Of a stretch of 64,000 nucleotides of DNA, positions 17,784 through 26,689 are shown one piece after another (the first letter of the stretch is position 1; each line of letters starts with the position of its first letter). The notes below the pieces were generated by a model, which was not told where the DNA came from, ran no database searches, and was given only the letters and a program-made list of their open reading frames with translations. This DNA is from Alcanivorax sp. DSM 26293 (GTDB lineage Bacteria > Pseudomonadota > Gammaproteobacteria > Pseudomonadales > Alcanivoracaceae). Location: positions 270,283 through 334,282 of the forward strand of contig NZ_FNUM01000002.1 in the NCBI RefSeq assembly GCF_900107995.1, written 5' to 3'. Position numbers and translations under genes: made by a program.

Positions 17784-20193
17784 ACCCTGGCGTTCCCCCG
17801 CATTCCGCGTGCAGGCACTGGCCGTGCTGGTGGCAGCCTTTGCCATGACCGCCATGCTGATCCTGCGCGACACCGTGGACCAACGATTCAATCAGCGAAC
17901 CGCCGTGGCCCTGGGGGCGGACCTGATCCTGGAAGGCAGTCGTTTTCCGAAACCGGAACAACGGCAATGGCTGGCAAACGCGGAAGGCACCCGCCAGGCC
18001 GAGAGCGTGACGTTTTCCAGCGTACTGATCCATGACGAGCGATTTTTGCTGGCCAGTATCCGTGCGGTTTCCGCCGGCTTCCCCTTGTATGGGGAAATCC
18101 GCATCAGTGACAGCCGATTCGCTGACCCGTATCCGGTGAGCCACGGCCCGAAACCCGGCCATGTCTGGATTGCCGGCACCGGACTGGACCGTCTGGGCAT
18201 GCAAACCGGGGAGTTCATCACCCTGGGCGAGCGCAGCCTGTTGATCGACAAGGTAATTGTCCAGGAACCGGACCAGCAGGCCGGTTTCTACAGCATGAAC
18301 CCCCGCGCCCTGATCCATCTTGATGATCTGCAGGATGCGGGCGTACTGGGTGAAGGCAGCCGCTACCGACACAACCTGCTGGTCGCGGCGGATGATGCCA
18401 CTCGCCAGCAGCTGGAGGATCGTCTGACCCCGGCGCTGCGCCCGGACCAGGAACTGGAAACCGTGGCCAATACCGACCTGCGCACCCGCGGTCCGGTGGA
18501 ACAGCTTTTCCTGTGGTCGCAACTGGCGGTAATGTTGGTGGTATTACTTTGCGCGGCAGCCATTTACCTGACCTCAAGCCACCGGGCGCGACACCAGCAA
18601 ACCCTCTGCGCGGTGATGAAAACCGTGGGCGCCAGCCAGGGCGCCATCGTACGCCGTTTGTTGGGCGGGGATGCCCTGGCATTGTTGATCCCGGCTCTGG
18701 TCGGCATCGCGCTGGCCGCTGCCACTGGGCTTTACCTGATCGCCCTGATGGGCGGCAATATGGCATTTCCCGCCATGGCGCCGCTGCTGGGTATCATCGG
18801 CCCGGTACTGCTTTGGATGGGATTTGCCGCCCCCACACTGTGGGCGCATCTGGGGTTGCCGGCCACCGCCCTGCTGCAACAACGGGAAAACTCGCCTGGC
18901 CGCCAGCGCTGGACCCTGTTGATCGCGTTGCTGACTCCGGTTCCGATTGCGGCCATGATGAGCGGCTCACTGACCGCGTTGTGGCCCCTGCTGTTGCTGA
19001 CCTTCGCCATCGCAGTGGGACTGCCATTGCTGCTCTGGCCGCTGGTGTCCCTGCTGGATCGTGCCAGCGGCAAGTTGCCACTGGCAGCCCGCCTTGCCTT
19101 GCGACGGCTGAGTCGCCGGAAGGCCACCACCCTGCCCCTGCTTGCCGCCCTGGTGGTATCCCTGGCCGTGTTATCCATGTCCATACAGACCGGTCGGCAG
19201 CTGTTGAGCGACTGGCGATCCACCCTGCCCGAGAACGCCCCCAACTATTTTGTCATCAACCTGTTCGATCAGGATCTGGCCCCGTTCAAAGACTGGCTGG
19301 CGGCACATAACAGCGACAGCCAGCCGCTCTACCCGGTGGTACGTGCCCGGTTGACGGCGGTTAATGGTGAACCGGTTCGTGAGGCGGTGACCAAAGAGCA
19401 GGGCCGGGGCGAGCGAGCATTGAATCGGGACCTGTCACTGACCGAAGCTGACGCCTTGCCGGATAGCAACCTCATGCAGGAAGGTCGCTGGGCCGACAAC
19501 CCCGGCGAGGTCACAGTGGAAAGCAAGCTGGCCGAATCCCTGGGGCTGAAGGTAGGCGACCGGCTGACTTTTACCGGTGCTGCCACCCCCATCAACGCGG
19601 AAGTGGTGGGCTTGCGGGACGTGGACTGGGAGAGTTTTGCCCCCAACTTCTACTTTATGTTTGCCCCCGGCACCCTGGAGGCGCAAAGCCGCACCTGGAT
19701 CACCAGTTTTTATCTGCCACCGGAGAAAAGCAAAACCCTTGGCAGTCTGGTACAGCAATTCCCTCAGATCAGCTTGCTGGATGTGAATGCGATTCTGGCC
19801 ACGCTGCAAGAGATTGTGACCCAGGCCAGTCGAGCCGCGTTCTTCGTCGGTCTGCTGCTGATGCTGGCAGCCCTGCTGGTGCTTGCGGCGGCATTGCTGG
19901 CCAGTGCCGATCAGATGCGTAAGGACAACCATCTGCTGATCGTCATCGGTGCCCGTCAGCGTCTATTGCGTCGCACCGCGGCTCTGCAGGCCCTGTTCCT
20001 GATCGGTGGGGCCGCATTGCTGGCCAATCTGATTCACTTTGGCTCACTGTTTCCTCTGGGGCAGAGGTTGTTTGATGGGCAGTTGCCATTGAGTCTCTGG
20101 TTGCTGCTGCCCTGGGCTGTCACCCTGGTACTGGTGCTGGCGGCCCAGATCGCGCCACCACTGCAGCCCGCCCCCCGGGGAGGAAAAGCCTGA
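17776..20193 (+). CDS. ybbP: FtsX-like permease, YbbP type
   Basis: 805 residues starting at GTG 17776, which overlaps the ybbA stop by 8 bp. One N-terminal helix (VQALAVLVAAFAMTAMLIL), a large periplasmic domain, then two FtsX permease blocks around residues 250-450 and 680-790 give the about ten-helix architecture of YbbP. With YbbA it forms a complete exporter-type complex in the inner membrane. Linkage to TesA suggests, without proof, handling of lysophospholipids or other acyl products in the periplasm. Confidence 0.9.
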   Translation: MFKPWRSPAFRVQALAVLVAAFAMTAMLILRDTVDQRFNQRTAVALGADLILEGSRFPKPEQRQWLANAEGTRQAESVTFSSVLIHDERFLLASIRAVSAGFPLYGEIRISDSRFADPYPVSHGPKPGHVWIAGTGLDRLGMQTGEFITLGERSLLIDKVIVQEPDQQAGFYSMNPRALIHLDDLQDAGVLGEGSRYRHNLLVAADDATRQQLEDRLTPALRPDQELETVANTDLRTRGPVEQLFLWSQLAVMLVVLLCAAAIYLTSSHRARHQQTLCAVMKTVGASQGAIVRRLLGGDALALLIPALVGIALAAATGLYLIALMGGNMAFPAMAPLLGIIGPVLLWMGFAAPTLWAHLGLPATALLQQRENSPGRQRWTLLIALLTPVPIAAMMSGSLTALWPLLLLTFAIAVGLPLLLWPLVSLLDRASGKLPLAARLALRRLSRRKATTLPLLAALVVSLAVLSMSIQTGRQLLSDWRSTLPENAPNYFVINLFDQDLAPFKDWLAAHNSDSQPLYPVVRARLTAVNGEPVREAVTKEQGRGERALNRDLSLTEADALPDSNLMQEGRWADNPGEVTVESKLAESLGLKVGDRLTFTGAATPINAEVVGLRDVDWESFAPNFYFMFAPGTLEAQSRTWITSFYLPPEKSKTLGSLVQQFPQISLLDVNAILATLQEIVTQASRAAFFVGLLLMLAALLVLAAALLASADQMRKDNHLLIVIGARQRLLRRTAALQALFLIGGAALLANLIHFGSLFPLGQRLFDGQLPLSLWLLLPWAVTLVLVLAAQIAPPLQPAPRGGKA

Positions 20194-20210
20194 CTGGACA
20201 CCCCCTAGCT

Positions 20211-21416
20211 CTAGGTGTTCGGGGAGGCTGGGTGCTCCGCCCCCTTCCTCAGCCAGAGGAAAACGATGAGCGCGGTGATGCTACTGCCTGCCATCAGCAT
20301 GGTCATGGGGACCGGGGTGCCATCATGCCAGGCACCCAGCACGGTGCCGATTAGGCCAGCCAACAGAAATTGCAGGGTGCCGTTGAGGCCGGTCGCCGCC
20401 CCGCTATCACGATCGAACAGGCTCAGAAAACTGGCAATACCGTTGGGAATCACCAAAGCCACCATGCCCGCGGTCACCATGATCAATGGCACCACAGCCC
20501 ACAGCACCAGAGTGTCTGTCAGCGTCAGCACCAACAAGGCCACTCCCGCCAACGCTTGCAGGATCAAACCCGCACGCATGATGTCGGCGCTGGCATAACG
20601 GCGCAGCAGGATCACATTCAAGCGGTTCAGACCCAGCATGGTCACCACATTGGCGCCGAAAAAGAGTGGAAACTGCTCCGGGCTGATACCGAAATAATCC
20701 ATGTACAAAAAGGCCGCATCGGTAATGAAGACGAACAGGGCGGAAAATGCCAGCCCGTTGGCAAGAATGAATCCCATGGCCGGGCGATTGCGCAGCACCC
20801 GCCCATAGGCATGGAACAACCGATGCCACAGGGTTTCACTGTCCTGACGGGGTGGCACCGTGGGCAGGGGAAAACGCACCAGCAGCATCAGCAGTGCCCC
20901 GTAGCCTGCCAGCATGAAAAAAATGCTCTGCCAACCCGCCAGATTGAGTAACGCCACGCCCACTGCCGGGGCCACCAGGGGGGCAATCAACATCACCAGG
21001 CCGATACTGGTCAGCACGCCGGCGGCCTGCTGGCCGGTAAAATGGTCCCGCACCGACGCAGCAGCAATCACCACCGAGGCGCCGCCACCCACCGCCTGCA
21101 GAAAGCGCAGGACATACAGCGCCTGAATATCCGCACTGAACGGAATCATCAGGCTGGAGCTGATAAACAACAGCAGACCTGCATAAGCCACCGGCTTTCG
21201 CCCGAAGTGATCCGACAAGGGCCCGCCTAGCCACTGGCCCAGCGCCACGCCCAGCACATAAACACTCACCGAAATCTCCACATCATGAATCGGCACGGCG
21301 AAATGTTCGGACATGGCGAGTAGCGCAGGAAGATAGGTGTCAATGGCCAGCGGCCCCAGAGCAACCAGGGTACCGAGCAGAAGCGCCAGTCGGCGCGGGG
21401 AAATTCGGGCTTGCAT
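20211..21416 (-). CDS. Bcr/CflA-type MFS multidrug efflux transporter
   Basis: 401 residues, twelve predicted membrane segments. The N-terminus LVALGPLAIDTYLPALLAM and the loop GPLSDHFGRKPVAYAGLLLF are hallmarks of the Bcr/CflA drug:proton antiporter subgroup. It lies convergent with ybbP and downstream of nothing else on its strand, so it is probably transcribed alone from the 317-bp gap before the antiporter. Substrate unknown; bicyclomycin, chloramphenicol or sulfonamide-type compounds are typical of the family. Confidence 0.9.
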   Translation of the reverse strand: MQARISPRRLALLLGTLVALGPLAIDTYLPALLAMSEHFAVPIHDVEISVSVYVLGVALGQWLGGPLSDHFGRKPVAYAGLLLFISSSLMIPFSADIQALYVLRFLQAVGGGASVVIAAASVRDHFTGQQAAGVLTSIGLVMLIAPLVAPAVGVALLNLAGWQSIFFMLAGYGALLMLLVRFPLPTVPPRQDSETLWHRLFHAYGRVLRNRPAMGFILANGLAFSALFVFITDAAFLYMDYFGISPEQFPLFFGANVVTMLGLNRLNVILLRRYASADIMRAGLILQALAGVALLVLTLTDTLVLWAVVPLIMVTAGMVALVIPNGIASFLSLFDRDSGAATGLNGTLQFLLAGLIGTVLGAWHDGTPVPMTMLMAGSSITALIVFLWLRKGAEHPASPNT

Positions 21417-21733
21417 GCGATGTCCAGTCAGGCAGTAAGAGCGCGATGGTAACGCATGTCAAAGCCAGGTTCAGTGATTTTCTGAACCGGATTCAAGTAT
21501 GCTTATGAAAAACGGGTTGCGGCCACCGGGATGTCCTGTGACCATTAGCCGCTTTGGTGGGCCTGGCACGAGTCTCACCGTTGGGGCGAAAAACCGCGAT
21601 GGATGCCAGTGATGACAATACAACCAACGGACCGGCGCAGATGCCCCGCAGATTGTTTGCCACTGCATGCTGCCATCGGCCCCATGAATAACGCTGCCCG
21701 CCCAACCTGCCGTCATTACCAAACGGAAACTGC
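21417..21733. other. Divergent intergenic region between Bcr-type pump and antiporter
   Basis: 317 bases between two divergent transport genes; both promoters must lie here. Frames on the minus strand (around 21471-21735) have no ribosome binding site and unlikely composition, so no gene is called. No known riboswitch or operator was recognised. Confidence 0.4.
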
Positions 21734-23626
21734 ATGGATTTAGAGATCGCTTACCAATTGGCCATCATTACCGTCGTGGCCTTCCTCTGCCAGTGGGTTT
21801 CCTGGCGCATCAAACTCCCTGCCATTCTCCCGTTGTTGTTGACCGGTCTGGCTCTGGGACCACTCACTGGCGTGTTGGAGCCCAAAGAGCTGCTGGGCGA
21901 TTTGCTTCTTCCCGGCGTGTCGCTTGCGGTTTCTATCATTCTCTTCGAAGGGGCCATGACCCTGCGCTTCGACGAGATCCGCGGCCTCGAGAAAACGGTG
22001 CGTCGCCTGGTGACCTGGGGGGCACTGGTGACCTGGTCCATCGTGGCCATTTCTGCCTGGTGGTTATTGAAGCTGTCTTTTGACCTGGCCCTGCTGTTCG
22101 GCGCTCTCGTCGTGGTCACCGGGCCTACCGTGATCGTGCCGTTGTTGCGCAGCGTACGCCCGGTGAGCAGCGTGGCCCGGCTGTTGCGCTGGGAAGGCAT
22201 CGTGATTGACCCGCTGGGCGCCATTTTTGCCGTACTGGCCTATGAGCTGGTGGTGGCCAGTGGCCAGGAAGGCGCCCTGCTCCACACCCTGTGGCTGTTT
22301 ATCCAGACCATTACCGTGGGCACCGCCATCGGGGTTGTGGTTGCCATGGCACTGGCGGCGCTGCTGCGTCGACATCTGGTGCCGGAATATCTGCGCAGCT
22401 TTCTGGTGCTGTCTCTGGTGATCGGCGAATTCGTGCTTGCCAATGCGCTCAGTGAGGAATCCGGCCTGGTGGCCGTCACTGCCACCGGCATCGTGCTGGC
22501 CAACCTGAAGGGAGTACGGACCAACGACATCCTTCACTTCAAGGAAAACCTGTCGGTCATTCTGATTTCCGGCCTGTTTATTGTGCTGGCCGCGCGACTG
22601 GAAATGCAGGAGCTGCAGCAGCTGGGGCTGATGGCACTGGTGCTGCTGGCAATTATCCAGCTGGTGGCCCGCCCTGCCTCGGTGCTGGTGGCAACCCTTG
22701 GCTCCAATCTGAACTGGCGGGAGAAGTCCCTGCTTGCCTGGATTGCCCCACGGGGGATTGTTGCTGCGGCTATCTCCGCCCTGTTTGCCGAACGCTTGCT
22801 GCAAAACGGTGTGGCTGGTGCGGAAATGCTGGTCCCCCTCACATTCATGGTCATCATTGGCACGGTGGCCCTGCAAAGCCTGACTGCCCGGCCGCTGGCA
22901 CGGTTACTGAAAGTCGCCGAGCCGGCACCGCGAGGTTTCCTGATTGTGGGAGCCAACCCGGTGGCCCGGGCCATTGGGTCTTCCCTGCAGAAAAACCAGT
23001 TCCCGGTGATGGTTACCGATTCCAGCTGGGAGTCCATCCGTCTGGCGCGCATGGAAGGCCTGAGCACCTTCTACGGTAATCCGGTCTCCCAGCATGCAGA
23101 CCAATATATGGATCTGGTGGGTTACGGAAAACTGCTGGGCCTGAGCCCACGGCGAGAGCTCAACACCATGGCGACCATGCGCTATCGCCTGGAATTCGGG
23201 GAACCCAACATCTTCAGCCTGCCGACCCAGCGCAGCGACAAGGAAGTGAAGCATGAAGTGGCCCCTGAACACCGGGGCGCCACGTTATTTGGTGCGGAAA
23301 TGACCTATGCCCGCCTGGCCAGCCTGTTAAGTCAGGGGGCGGAAATCCGCAAGACCCGGCTCACCGAGGAATTCGACTTCAACACCTACCTGCAGACCCC
23401 TCACCGCCGGGTATGGCCGCTGTTTGCCATCGACCCCCGTGATCGTATCTATGTCTTCAGCGAGGAAAGCCAGCCGGCACCGAAGGCGGGCTGGCATGTA
23501 CTGGGTCTGGTGAAGGAAGATGCCGCCAAGGAAGAGGCCCGTACTGAAGCCCGCGCTGAAGCGGCTGCGGAAAAAGTGGCCGCAGACAAACAGAAAGGTG
23601 CCGACAAGGCCGCCAAGAAAGACTGA
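21734..23626 (+). CDS. CPA-family cation:proton antiporter with cytosolic regulatory domain
   Basis: 630 residues. The first about 400 form 12-13 membrane helices with the exchanger motifs ISIILFEGAMTLRFDE-like (here VSIILFEGAMTL), GALVVVTGPTVIVPLL and EGIVIDPLGAIFAVL, which resemble NhaP/CPA1 exchangers. From about residue 395 (GFLIVGANPVARAIGSSL) a Rossmann-like RCK/TrkA-N domain begins. The last about 30 residues are a charged Ala/Glu/Lys tail. It probably exchanges sodium or potassium for protons and is gated by nucleotide binding, as expected for a marine bacterium. It ends one base from the convergent merR stop. Confidence 0.88.
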   Translation: MDLEIAYQLAIITVVAFLCQWVSWRIKLPAILPLLLTGLALGPLTGVLEPKELLGDLLLPGVSLAVSIILFEGAMTLRFDEIRGLEKTVRRLVTWGALVTWSIVAISAWWLLKLSFDLALLFGALVVVTGPTVIVPLLRSVRPVSSVARLLRWEGIVIDPLGAIFAVLAYELVVASGQEGALLHTLWLFIQTITVGTAIGVVVAMALAALLRRHLVPEYLRSFLVLSLVIGEFVLANALSEESGLVAVTATGIVLANLKGVRTNDILHFKENLSVILISGLFIVLAARLEMQELQQLGLMALVLLAIIQLVARPASVLVATLGSNLNWREKSLLAWIAPRGIVAAAISALFAERLLQNGVAGAEMLVPLTFMVIIGTVALQSLTARPLARLLKVAEPAPRGFLIVGANPVARAIGSSLQKNQFPVMVTDSSWESIRLARMEGLSTFYGNPVSQHADQYMDLVGYGKLLGLSPRRELNTMATMRYRLEFGEPNIFSLPTQRSDKEVKHEVAPEHRGATLFGAEMTYARLASLLSQGAEIRKTRLTEEFDFNTYLQTPHRRVWPLFAIDPRDRIYVFSEESQPAPKAGWHVLGLVKEDAAKEEARTEARAEAAAEKVAADKQKGADKAAKKD

Positions 23627-23627
23627 T

Positions 23628-24050
23628 CTAGCCGGTTTCACCGGCATCATCCGCAAAGGTATCAATCAGGCCGCAAACCCGACCATCGTCAAGACGCTGG
23701 TCGGGGACTGTTTGCCATTCGGCCATGGCGGTACGCATTCTCTGGCTCAGTGACTGCAACTCGGCAATACGATCCTCCACCTGCTGCAAGCGGGTTTCAA
23801 TCAGCGTACGCACCTGACCACAAGGGGTCTCTCCATGCCGGGATGCCTCTGCCAGAGCCTGGATATCCGCAAGCGTAAACCCCAGGGAGCGCGCCTTCAG
23901 GGCAAACCGCAGCAGCCGTAGATCCGTATTTCCGTAACGGCGATAACCGTTATTCGGGTCCCTGACCGGTTGCAGCAAACCAATGTCGGTGTAATGCCGA
24001 ACCGTTTCGGTGGTAGTTCCCGTCTTGCGGGCCAGATCGGAAACACGCAT
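23628..24050 (-). CDS. MerR-family transcriptional regulator, metal-type
   Basis: 140 residues. The N-terminal winged helix is typical (MRVSDLARKTGTTTETVRHYTDIGLLQP, split around the RHY turn), followed by the long dimer helix. Cysteines near residue 77 (GETPCGQV) and 126 (GRVCGLI) lie where metal-sensing MerR proteins such as ZntR and CadR have ligands, so a metal or thiol effector is plausible. It starts one base after the stop of the upstream secreted-protein gene (TGATATG), so the two form an operon. No metal pump or other obvious target gene is adjacent. Confidence 0.85.
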   Translation of the reverse strand: MRVSDLARKTGTTTETVRHYTDIGLLQPVRDPNNGYRRYGNTDLRLLRFALKARSLGFTLADIQALAEASRHGETPCGQVRTLIETRLQQVEDRIAELQSLSQRMRTAMAEWQTVPDQRLDDGRVCGLIDTFADDAGETG

Positions 24051-24051
24051 A

Positions 24052-25002
24052 TCAATAGTCTCCCGGCACAGTCCAGGGTTGGTAGAGTGTGGGTACCGGG
24101 GTACCCTGCAGCTGGTAATAATTCCGGATGGCGGCCGACAGGGTGTCAGCCCCCAAAGCAGCGGAAAGCTGATCGAGAAACGCCGTCCCGCCCGGCTCTA
24201 CCGCCAGAAAACATTGCAGCGCCACGTCGGCCAGCAAGCGATGTTCCGTGTGCCGTTGCCAGGCCAGCGCCAGATCGGCCTGCACCCATTCACATCGCCG
24301 CTGAAGCAACGTCTGCTGCCCTTCCAGCCACCATAGATAGGGATCATCGCCGAGGGCACCATGAAGCGTCTGGCTGATTTGCCGGTAATTCTCGAGATCA
24401 GCGTTCAGAGCCTTCTCGAGTTGCCACAGGGCCGGCTTGTCAGAGACGACCTGGGCCGCCAGGGCCTGCTCCTCGCAGGGTTTGCCGCTGCATTGCGCGA
24501 GCCATAACGCCTGCAGCACGGGATGGTCCGCGGCCAGGCTGGCCAGTTCCGGAGAATCAGGGCGCTTGTGCAGCATGGTCAGAAACGCCTTGCCCTGTCC
24601 GCGGTTAAATTGATCACCGTAGGCGATCAACTCACTCAGCTCGAGGCCGCTGCTGTAGTCATACCATCCGGTCAACCGGTAGTCTGGCCCGGGCTCACCC
24701 TCCAGCCGTAAAAACCCCACCCTGCCATCAACGAAATGCAGCCTGACGCGGGCGGCAAAACGCGCCCGGTGTTGATTGAATCCGGTGATGGCGAACTGTT
24801 CGATGGGGGTGTCCTGCACCCAGCGGGCCAGCAGCTTGTCGGGAATGGATACCAGCGCCTGGCGGGCCAGCAGCGGCTTGAGCGATCCGCTGGCCAGGTC
24901 CGCCCTTAACGCCTGCAGGGTGGCGCTGCCAGCAACCGCAGAGGATGCCAGACAGAAAAGCAACAATGCGGCCCAGAATCGGAAAACCATGGAAAACCTC
25001 AT
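24052..25002 (-). CDS. Secreted protein of unknown function, coupled to merR
   Basis: Not recognised. 316 residues with a signal peptide (MRFSMVFRFWAALLLFCLASSAVAG; cleavage near AVA). The mature part is mixed alpha/beta in the first 130 residues (LHFVDGRVGFLRLEGEPG) and helical afterwards, with Trp/Leu-rich segments (DDPYLWWLEGQQTLLQRRCEW) and two CxxxxC-type pairs (QCSGKPCEE) that could form disulfides in the periplasm. ATG 25002 or 24990 could be the start. It precedes merR by one base and is probably co-transcribed with it. Confidence 0.7.
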   Translation of the reverse strand: MRFSMVFRFWAALLLFCLASSAVAGSATLQALRADLASGSLKPLLARQALVSIPDKLLARWVQDTPIEQFAITGFNQHRARFAARVRLHFVDGRVGFLRLEGEPGPDYRLTGWYDYSSGLELSELIAYGDQFNRGQGKAFLTMLHKRPDSPELASLAADHPVLQALWLAQCSGKPCEEQALAAQVVSDKPALWQLEKALNADLENYRQISQTLHGALGDDPYLWWLEGQQTLLQRRCEWVQADLALAWQRHTEHRLLADVALQCFLAVEPGGTAFLDQLSAALGADTLSAAIRNYYQLQGTPVPTLYQPWTVPGDY

Positions 25003-25129
25003 TCAGTCCGGCACAGCCTAGGCAAAAAAACGGACACAAGCCACAACGGACGAAGAATGAAACGGGCGGATTCGGTCTCTGTAGTGCGAGTCGGGCTGCC
25101 AAGGGATCCCGCCATGCCGGCGAACAGTC

Positions 25130-26689
25130 CTATCTGGCCGGGTAGCCGGTTATCTGCCGGATGGAACGATACAAGGGAGACAGGCGCGGGTACATTTTGC
25201 GGTAGACCTGACGGAAAAGCGCATCGTATTGACGCGCCGTTTCCGTGTCAGGCTCAAAGCGCTTGCCCGGCCGTGTCATGGCCGCCACTGCACTGGCATG
25301 ATCCGCATGCAGCCCCATGGCCACGGCCGCGTTAATCGCTGCACCCAGACCGGAGGTTTCCGAGGTATGCGGGCGTTCGGCGGGCAAGCCGAATATATTG
25401 GCCGTGATCTGCATGATGGCATCGCTCTGTGAGCCACCCCCGGACACCCTTAACGACTGCACTGCAACCCGGTTACGTTTTTCCAGGCGTTCCTTGCCCT
25501 CGCGCAACGCATAGGCAATACCTTCGATGATCGCTCGGTAGAGATGGGCGCGGGTATGCACGTCACCAAAACCGATAATGGCCCCTTTGGCCTCGGGACC
25601 GGGTATGCGCACCCCGGGGTTCCAGAAAGGTTGCAGCACCAGCCCCATGGCACCCGGTGGCGATTCATTCAGGAAGGATTCGAACAGGGTTTCCGGGCTG
25701 ACGCCCAGCTCTTGCGCCTGCTGCACTTCCTGTTGGGCGAACTCCCGCTTGAACCAGTTCACCATCCAGTAACCGCGCTGAACGATGATCTCCGAATTAA
25801 AACGCCCCGGGACCGCGGCACTGTAAGCGGGCACAAAGGGGATAGGCTCCACATAACGTTCGTTGCAGGTATTGAAGGTGGCAGTGGTGCCGTAGCTGAG
25901 GTTGCCGATGTCCGGGGTAAAGGCACCCGACCCAAGTACTTCACAGGCTTTGTCAGCCCCACTGGCGATCACCGGCAACCCGGCAGGAATGCCGGTGTGT
26001 CGACTGGCGGCGGCAGTCACCTTGCCCAGGGTCTCCCCCGGCGGAATCAGCTCAGGTAACTGTTCGCGTGTCACCTGCAGGGCTTTCCATTTCAGATCAT
26101 GGGACGGCGCCCAGCGCTGTCCCCTGTAATCAAACGGAATGTAGCCGACCTGGGAGGCCGTACAGTCGCGAATTTCTCCGGTAAGCCGGAAGTTCAGATA
26201 GCCGGAGAGCAGCAGAAAATGCGCAGTTCGCTGCCATATTTCCGGCTCGTCCTGGGCCAGCCAGTTGCATTCTGCCTTGGCCTGGAACTGGCGCAGGGTT
26301 TCCCCTTGGCCCAACAAATTCACCGGCGCCTCATACCACCAGGGAAGTCGGGGAAAGTCCGGCGTGCGGCGTTGATCCAGCCAGATCACAGCCGGACGAA
26401 GTGGCTTCATCGCCTTGTCCAGGCAGACTACCGAGGCTCGCTGGGTGGTCAGGGAGACAGCCACAACCCGGGAGCGCAGCTCGGCATGCTCCAGCCACAG
26501 CCCCTGACAAGCCTGGCCCAACTGCTCCCAAAAATAATTGGCATCCTGCTCCGCGTGACCGGGCTGATCCACCACGTAGGGCTCAATATGTTGCTGATAC
26601 CGGGCCACAAGCTCGCCGTGGCCGTCAAACAGCATGGCCCGGGCGCTTTGTGTGCCCTGATCCAGAGCCAGCAGTAATGGCGCACTCAT
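25130..26689 (-). CDS. FGGY-family carbohydrate kinase
   Basis: 519 residues. The phosphate-1 motif LDQGTQSARAMLFD opens the protein, and GNLSYGTTATFNT and the SGGGSQSDAIMQITANIF block give the second half of the actin-like ATPase fold. It differs from true glycerol kinase, which has DQGTTSSR at the same place. It is the last gene of a trio with the GlpD-like and AGPS-like genes; ATG overlaps the glpD stop by 4 bp (ATGA). The substrate is presumably a small polyol or sugar that feeds the GlpD-like enzyme; this is inference from context. Confidence 0.88.
   Translation of the reverse strand: MSAPLLLALDQGTQSARAMLFDGHGELVARYQQHIEPYVVDQPGHAEQDANYFWEQLGQACQGLWLEHAELRSRVVAVSLTTQRASVVCLDKAMKPLRPAVIWLDQRRTPDFPRLPWWYEAPVNLLGQGETLRQFQAKAECNWLAQDEPEIWQRTAHFLLLSGYLNFRLTGEIRDCTASQVGYIPFDYRGQRWAPSHDLKWKALQVTREQLPELIPPGETLGKVTAAASRHTGIPAGLPVIASGADKACEVLGSGAFTPDIGNLSYGTTATFNTCNERYVEPIPFVPAYSAAVPGRFNSEIIVQRGYWMVNWFKREFAQQEVQQAQELGVSPETLFESFLNESPPGAMGLVLQPFWNPGVRIPGPEAKGAIIGFGDVHTRAHLYRAIIEGIAYALREGKERLEKRNRVAVQSLRVSGGGSQSDAIMQITANIFGLPAERPHTSETSGLGAAINAAVAMGLHADHASAVAAMTRPGKRFEPDTETARQYDALFRQVYRKMYPRLSPLYRSIRQITGYPAR

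Noticed and set aside
20195-20240. Imperfect palindrome ACACC..CTAG/CTAGGTGT after ybbP as a terminator
   Set aside because: Mismatched stem, very short loop and no T run; too weak to call.
21471-21735. Minus-strand frames of about 80 codons in the antiporter upstream gap
   Set aside because: No start signals, no recognisable motif, and overlap with the expected promoter region.
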